Shown: positions 34,801 through 43,800 of the stretch, in pieces
How the letters are laid out: each line of letters opens with the position of its first letter
How positions within the stretch are numbered: the stretch's first letter is position 1
NCBI GenBank assembly: GCA_947396885.1
Contig: OX377206.1
Coordinates: forward strand, 87,913,960 to 87,977,959
Reading direction: 5' to 3'
DNA: 64,000 bases
Source: Heligmosomoides polygyrus polygyrus
Taxonomy: Eukaryota; Nematoda; Chromadorea; Rhabditida; Heligmosomidae
The notes under the pieces: generated by a model
The model's input: the letters and a program-made list of their open reading frames with translations, nothing else
Database searches by the model: none
What the model was told of the DNA's origin: nothing
Made by a program: the position numbers and the translations under genes

Positions 34801-37800
34801 AAATTTCGAAATAATTACTATTTCATTTAATTTTTAAGAGGTAATAATAGATACGGGCGCGTGTAGCGCAGTCGGAGGAGGCGCTGGCTGTCGCTTGCAT
34901 CCGATACCAGGTTCCTGGTTCGGCCCAGGCCAACCAAGCCCTCCATCCCTCCGGGGTCGGTGAATTGGTACCAGACTTGTCTGGGAAGGATAGAGCGGTG
35001 ACTTTTTCATCGGCTGGCCACCGTAGGTCATTGTATGGCCAAATCCGCATTCAAGTCGCCTCCACGATATCCCTACATAGAGGTAGAATGCGTGGCGCAT
35101 CCCAAAAGGGATTGAGCAACGCCGTCCTTTATCCCTATCCTTAATAATAGATACAGCTACCGCAGTAGTAGAAGTAGTAGTAGTAGTAGAGGTGCCGAAT
35201 CAGCCATACACCTGAAGTTCGAGTCCGTCCAAGGTCAACTAAGCCTTTTTTATAAGGGTTTGTGCAGTAGGTAAAATGGTGTCAGAAGAACGAATCTCTT
35301 ACTTTTTCATCGATTGTGGCCATAATTATATCTGGGCTTCGCACATGTTCAAATAGCTTTCTCTATTTCTCGTTTATGTAGAATGCACATGGCGCCATCC
35401 GAGACAGAACTCGATTGATGCCGTTTTTATCTTAAATTTACAAAAAAAAATGATGAAGAATGTTAAGCATTTTGAGCTGCTTTTTCCAAATGAATAACTT
35501 TATTTTTATTTTCAAAAAAACGGAAGTCACAATCATAAATGAACAATTTCTTCCTAGAAAATCGTAGCCTTTTTTCAGTTTTATAGGCGTAACGGAATTT
35601 TATAGCATTCTAAAGTTAGTTACAACCAAGCGAACATACCGTCTCCATTCTCGCTCCCCGTCGTTCATCAGAAAAAGTACAGCAGCAGAAAAAAAATGCG
35701 CTGGAATCCTATCGTCCTATAGCCTTATCGTTTCGCGTTCCACATCGCATTTAGGTAGCGGACAGTTCGTGGGGGTAGTGCTGATAAAAGGAAGGTATCG
35801 AGTTGAAATTCTATTATGGTATCACTTGAATTTTCAACACTGACACTGAATTAAAATCAAGGCTTCGATTGCTTAAGCCATTGGGAATTGAATTCGATTT
35901 GAATTCGGCTTCGATTGCTTTGATATCCTTTGCTCGAATTGAATTCGGCTGACATTGCCTAGCCAATCAGGAATTGAAAAGGGCAGATTAGGTTATTGTG
36001 GCGTTCTTCTTTAAATGAAGGGATGATTATGTAACTTTGCGAGAAACAAAACACCAGCGAAGGGCTCATCAGAAAGTAGCGCTGAAGAGCGATTGCCCTT
36101 GAACCGTGATTCTATCGGTTGTATTAGCATAACAGGTTTTTCCAGCGTTCAAGGTACGTTTTATCGTGATGTGATGAACTTTCCGTCTTCATTCCCATCC
36201 ACCACCGTCCTGTTTCAAAGGAAAATTCAACAAACAAAACTCAAATAAAATGAAGGTTTCGATCGCATAACGATTCAGGAACTGAATAGCGAATACTAAG
36301 CATATGTACGACTATTTTTCTAAACGAAGGGCTGTTGCAATCAACTTTTTGGCAAAAAAAGTCTGTGCATTCGTTTACCAACACTGGAAGGATGTATGAC
36401 TTGGTTGGCCTGGGCGGGACACGAACCATCGATCGATTCATCCGTACAGTGGTATGAATCAATCATCAGCGCGACGTTCTCAAAACCGTCGTTCTTGACC
36501 CTTGGGTTCTCACAGTTGTGTTAGAATGACATGTTTTTTTCTTCTTCAAATGTCTTAAATACGTTTTATCGTAATCAAGTGAACTTTCTGTCTCAATCCA
36601 TATTCTTCCCACCTTAAAGAAAAAATATTCTAAAAAAAACGAGAAATATGAAAGTCTCTGAATTTAAATGAGGCCTTTCTAGACCTATTTCCATAAATGG
36701 GTGTTGTTTCACTACCCTTTTTTGGCCAAAAAGCAGTAGAGGACACATTAGAAAGATGTGGCCGAAAGCGATCGGTTTTGAACCGTGATTTTCTCAGTTG
36801 CATTAGCATAACAGGTTTTTCCAGTGTTCAAGGTACGTTTTATCGTAATGAGACAAACTTTCCGTCTCCACTCCCATCCCTCGCACTATCGTATCAAAGG
36901 AAAATTCAGCAAAAAACTGAAATAAAATGAGGATTTCCAATACTTAGGAATAATATTGCGAATATGAAGTATAAGACTTGTTCGCCCACTCTGTCCAATG
37001 ATGGTCTGTTTTTCAATTTTCTGCCTAAAAAGTAGGGGACATTTTGCCAAAGAAGCAGCACCTTTGCTTTTTTCAGTTGCATAATATCGCAGCCGGCTAT
37101 CGCATGCACCCGATTGCAGGTTCTTGGTTCGGATTTCCCGCCCAGTCTAACCAAGAATTCCAATCCTTGGGTCTATGAATTGGTACCAAGCTTGTCTGAG
37201 AAGGATAAAAAAATGGTTTGACCATCGGACAGCCACCGCAGGTCGTTTTGTAGGCTAAATAGGCATTCAATTCGCCTCCACGATATCCAAGTACAAGCAG
37301 AGCGCATGGCGCATCCAGTAAAGGGACTTACTGGCTCAAACTTTTCTCCTTTATTAGTATAACATTTTTTTGGATCTAACCTGGGTACTCCACTCTGACG
37401 GTAAAACAGAGTAGTAAACTAGTTTCCAATGTCAACACCGTGAACTAGCCTACGAGAGGATCTTTCTTTTCAATTTCTTGGTGAGGAGAAGCCACATTGT
37501 CTGCATTTGTTTTCGCTTTTCTAGCTAGTTCTAGCTACGCCCCCTCCGACTAGGATGGCCCCATTTCTACTTTTTTCTAGCGCTCAATGTCTGTTTGATC
37601 GTAATCAAGTGAACCTTCCATTTCAATTTCCACTCTCTTTTCCGCATGAAAAATCATCAGAAAATGCGTTCGAATTTCGCTGTTCACTGTGTGAATTTCA
37701 GCGTTGGTATGCGGCATGATGAGCCCTACTGTCCATCGAAGCACATCATGAGCTCGTCGTTGGGACCGGGAAAAGTCACATGGTCGACGTGCTCGCTGAG

Positions 37801-40800
37801 GGACTACCATCAGTTCCTGCAACGACTCGAGTAACATTCGCCACTTTCCGCGCGAAATTTCGCAGTTTCAACTTCGTACATTACAGTGCGCGTGGCAAGA
37901 ACTGTCTGCGAGTCTCCAACATGCCGACGAAGCTCGTCATACCGACGAACACCAAACCTGGGCAGATCTACGACGCTAATCTGCAGTGTGAGCTGATGCA
38001 CGGACCAGGCTATCAGCAGGTACCATCGTGAGATCACGAATGGATTTTCAGATTTTTAAGTCGATTTTGGGGATTTTCAGGTGACCCCTCGGCAGGATGC
38101 TTTCGACGGGATTTGCTACATGATGTGGTGCGGGCAGTCGTCCTTCGGCAGAATCATCACCTCCCACCCGGCTCTTGAAGGTTGGCTTGTTAACTGACGG
38201 ACGGACGGACGACTTGCGTGCGGTTTTGCGTGGCGCCGCCGCCGCCGCCGTCGTCTTCGGGTGTCATTCGCGTTAGCGGGGGTCGCCGGATGTGTCTGTG
38301 TCTGGGGTGGTCGCGCTGTGCGCCGATGCCCCCGATGCCATTGCTATCCGTCGGACTGATAACCACTGATCGGGTGTCGAGAGCCACCCCGACCATCTGA
38401 ACGCTCATCACTCTCCGCACTGCGCGACGGCAGGAGGTCGTCGTCGGATGTAACTGCCTTGTTGTTCGTCAAAAGCGTGAAACTTATCAGCGAACCGTAG
38501 CGAAAAACACTCGAACGAGAGTGGAGAGAAGGGAGGGGTTTGTTGGCATCGCTTCGGCTTCGGACAGTATTCTCTCGCCGTTATCTAGGACGACGGAACT
38601 CTCCCCGAAACTCCTAGCGGTCAACTGCGGGTCAACTGCTGGTGAACTTCAGGTGACGTGGAGGAGCGACCAGTCGCCAATGGATGACACGATTTGCGCC
38701 CAATCATGACCAGCGTCTAATCAATGTTTTCTTTCGTCTACTCATGAATGTATTCAGTTCTTAAATATTATGAGTACTAGTTATGGATCTATTTTTTCAC
38801 ATGCATGTGGAATGGACATCTCTCTAAAAAGTAGAGTAAACCAAAGACAGTAGGGGAGAGAGAGGAAGAAAAAGAAAGAGAAAACAAATCATCCGCTGTT
38901 ACTCAGAAGTAGTTTGGACCACCAGCCCGCATGCAGTTCACTAGGAGGAAAAACTGGCCGGCAGATGTATGATATTTCACCGAGATTTCAATGGCAATTC
39001 TACGGCGGAAGCTTGAAACATGTTTTTCGGCAGATTTTAACCACTTTCAAAGTTTACGCGGAAAGAGGCTATTTCATCTGCAGATGAGATTTCGCCCTCC
39101 TAGTGGGCTGGCGGTCCACAACTACTGGTGCCCGCGATATGTAGGACGATAGAACACTGCTGGGGTAATCATAATTCTGCAACCCCTATTGGTCAACTGC
39201 AGGTGGATTTCCGGTGAATGGGGAGGGGCAACGTCTCATCAAGAATACGAGATAGGATTTCCAACCAATAGGGATTAGCTTACCTCCGGCACTTCATTCT
39301 GTGCTGTCCTTTCGGCTACTCATAAACTGTTTAGTGTTTAAAGAACGCTGATACATATGAATACTAGAATAGGGATCAATTTTTATAACCAAGTGAAACT
39401 GATGTTTTTTCAAATGCTGTAGTTATTAATGAGAGTGTGTGTGTCGTCATGTAGAACGGTTGACACAGTTGTGGCAATTATAATTCTGAAGCCCTGGCGG
39501 TCAACTGTGGGTGAACTTCCGGTGAAGTGGAGGGGCAACTTCTCGTTGCATGAATTTCCGTTATAGGTGATGGGATTTTCACCCAGTTTAGACCGGTGTC
39601 CAATTAATGCGCCGTTTTCTACTACTCACGATCGTATTTAGTTCTTCAATAACACTGATACATATGACTGCTAGTTATGGATCAATTTTTATATGCAAGT
39701 AGAATACCGCTGTCTTGTGGTCTTTGGGTGGAATCAACGCAAAAAAAAACGCTGTTTTCCCATAACTGCCTCCAAAGTGGCCCATTCACAAAATAAATGT
39801 TACCTTCCGAATCCAATGTTGGTGTTCTATCCAATGATGTAGGCATCAGACAGTGGTTTTAGAAAAAATAGATTTGAGGCCTATAAAGCTTGAACGCTGT
39901 CGGTGCAATTATCTCGAGCGACAGATTGAGCTGACAGCCTTATGGTTTTAGGATTGACCGAAACCGTTGTTGTTGTTGTTTTGAGCTACTGGACGTTACC
40001 TGCCCCATTCTCGTTACCACTCAGACTAGATTCGGAAGGCAGCATTTATGTTTTGCACAGTCCACTTCGAAGGAACTTAGGGAGGAAAACGGCGGTTTTT
40101 TGCGTTTATTCCGCCCAAAGAATCAAAATACTGGAGCGGTATTGTAAAATGGACATTCCTTTAAAACAGTAGATTGGACGAGGTAAGGAGTAAGAAAAAC
40201 AGAACAAAACATTAGAGGATACTAAATCATCATCCACGTTCACACACAGTTGACCGCTGGGTGTTCTATACAATCATCCGCACCACAGCTGTGTGCCCAT
40301 TCTCCAGTGTACGTAGACTATACTTGTGTCCTTACAAAATTTTTTCGATTAAACGAATAATCGAATATATTCGGTTTCAATATATTCGAATTTTAGGCCT
40401 CATCGAATAGTCGAATAATGACTATTCGAATATTCGTTCGAAATTATTGGATTCGGCCCGAAGTATGTATAATATGTATACCAAACGATAGAGCTCGAGC
40501 TCCTGAGCTCAATTATATCCTTGATTTTTCCTATACTTGGCATTTAGGCGAGTTATATGTATACAAAAGACGCAAAAACTGGCCCCCGGTAATCTAACTT
40601 TGCAGCGTCGAATATATTCGAATTTTGTGCCTGATCGAATAGTCGAATAATGAATGTTCGAATAATCGTTCGAAATTATTCGATTCGGTCAGAAGTATAA
40701 TAGTGACCTATGGATTATACGTGTGTCCTTACAAAATTTTTTCGAATGAACGAATAATCGAGTATACTCGGTTTCATGAAAAACCGAATATTCGAACAAT

Positions 40801-43800
40801 GAATATAATCGAACTTTAGGCCACATCGAATGGTCGAATAATGAATATTCGAATATTCGTTCGAAATTATTCGATTCGGTCCGAAATATAATGTAGACTC
40901 TAAAACAGATCGCAAAAGCGTCAAGCGTGCTCCTGATGCTTGACAAGCTTACAACATGTGTGACCTTTTTTGGGGTGTTTCCGCGCGAATCAATTTTGCA
41001 TCTAAGGTTTTTGTCGAAAATTTCGCAGGTAGCATGACCTAAGAGATAAGAATCTCTTGGCTTTATTTGCTGGATTAGTAAAGAAAAACAAAGTCTTGCT
41101 CTGTACATAGTGCGAGAAATTTACGATGGGCGAAACTGGATTTCGTGGCAATGTCGTCAGCTTGTGTGATGCTTTCAACCTTGGAATAATGGCAATGTTT
41201 CAAACATTGTTGTTGACTACGAGCATCGGGTTCACTTGAGGTCAGAAGGTGATTTTGTTTAAAATTTATTTTATCGATCGGTAAAAAACACTACGATTCT
41301 GCACAAAATGCCAAGAAAGCAAACACCGACCGTTATTTAGCGTTATACCATAGCGACAGGCATTTTTAATCACCTATAGGACTATTAACCACGACTGTAC
41401 ATTGTTTTGTGTCAATGCAATGGCGTTGTTGAAGGGAAATAGTGGCAAGTAAGATGCAAATAGGAACTTTGAAGCATGTTTCAGACGGTTGTGGGAAACA
41501 TACGGTTGAAAAAGAACAGCGTACAAAGCAAATATGCCATATTGGAAGTGTTAACCAAAGAAAAATGCTGAAAATAAAACAAAATTATGGGCTAGAACGT
41601 AATCGTATGGTTGTCGTAGATTGTGTCTGCAGTATAGTTGTGCTCGAATGACCTATTCGAATACGCATTCGAATGATTTTCATTCGAATTTGAATACTCG
41701 AATTAGAATAATCAATAAATCGCGTTTTTCGAATATATTCGAATTCAACTATTCAGAAAAAAACGCTTTTTTCGAATGCATTTGAATGTGAATATTCGAA
41801 ATTTGTAAGCATTTGAAACCATTCGAATATCAAGTCTAAAATCTCGAGTGCACAACTATACTTTGCAGTATGATTCTACGACGCATCCTCACCATCACCC
41901 TAAGTATATACGGTAACAGCCCATTATTGATCGGTCGAGTGATCTGCTCCAAAGAGGCTCATGCGTAACTTGTGGTGAGCATACCTACCCATGGAAATGG
42001 TCAGCACATAAGAATCCTAGCCTTTGCGCAGTTTATGCCTATGTTTATGTTTATTTCAGCCAATAACCATAATAGAAATGTTAGGGATAAGAAAAAGGAA
42101 TTCCATAGTTGGCCATGTAGCAGCGTGAACAAAAAAACCTATTCACTGAATTTGAATTTAGCAAGAACAGCCCAAGATACCTGTGGCATCGAAAAGATTG
42201 AAGAAAAGAAAAAAGAAAATTAACCAACGGAAAAAATATTGAGTAACGAAATTCAAATTCAGTGAAGACGTTGGACGCTATGACCTACTAGGACATTCTC
42301 TACCCCGGTCTGCTTACCCTGAGGTATCTCTACCTCGCTAACCAAAATGCAACCTCGATCGAACCTCTCAATTAATTCGACAACAGCTGGTGATTTTTGG
42401 TCGGTCGAGCCACACAGTGATCTCCTCTAAAGCGGCTCATGCGGAACCTGTGATAAGCATACCTACCCACGGAAACAGACAGTCCAAACAGACAGTAAGC
42501 CTTCGTCTTTGTGCTGTTCTCTAGCCCGGTCTGCTTATCCTGTGGTATCTTTATCTGGCTAGCCAAAATGCAACCTCGATCGATCCTTTCTGTTAATTCG
42601 ACAATTATTTGATTATTGATCGGTCGGGTCATGCGATGATCTGAAAGATGCTCCTGTACCTGTGATAACCGTACATACCAATGAAAAAGGTTGGGTTTTC
42701 TTTTCATATTCTGTGCTACCGTAGCGAACACTCTTAAAGACACCGCAAGAAGGAAACGCCTATTTGATTCCATCCTTCCGCATCCTCAGTGAACAAAAAA
42801 CACACGTCCGCATCACGCCAGTACGCATTATCCGCGAATAGCCGGTGAATCCACCGGCTGGCATGTCGTTCTGAAGGACAGGTGGTGGTGGGACGGACGC
42901 ATATTGTGGACGCGGGCAGGTTTCGCGGACAATGCTTGTAACTAACGCCCATACGAGGGAAAAACCTCGACATATAGCACATCCTTCTCGTTCCCAACTC
43001 CAAACTTGTCCTATTTCAGAGAAAGAAGAAGAGTAACGATATGAAGGAACAGATGTGTTGCTGTACATGACGTAGAGGAGGCATTGCGGTAAATGTTGAC
43101 ATTGACAGGTACATTCTGCGGTCCGAACAAATGGTGTCAACTCGGACGTTGTGTGCCATGGGGAGGTAACGTTGTCTCCACGACAACACCAGCTACGATG
43201 AACATCAAGTCTTTCTCGACGGTTTACACACCACCACCGACATGGACGCTACCAAAGGTACGAAATTTGAAAATGGAGATCATGCACTCGAAGACAACGC
43301 TCGAGTGATAGATTACGCAATTATTGGATCAGCACGACGACATACGGTCTGAAATATGAATTTCGCCCCAAAAATTCTGACCAACCTGGAATAGAAGAAC
43401 AGACTGACAGCCACTAACTCTTTTATATTTAGCACAATAAGCGGCCAAAAATTCTTGAAGAGACATGAACAGTATAGTTGTGCACGAACGAATATATTCG
43501 AAGAATTATTCGAATAGTCGAATATTCGATATTTCTATATTTTCGTGTATCCATTCAGTATTCGAATTCGAACATCGAAATAGAGTCATATTCGAATATT
43601 ATTCAAAACCCAAAAAAAAAAGAGTGATATTCGAACGCACTTGTAAGAGAAGCCGAGTTGGACTGCTTATATAGTTGGGCTTTTAAGAAATTTCGTCGAA
43701 TGAATGAATGGACTAATAATTTCGATGTCGAGAAATTTCTAATCAATGGATCTATTCGATGTCGAACATTTTCGAGCGATCGAACGAATTTATTCGCTCA

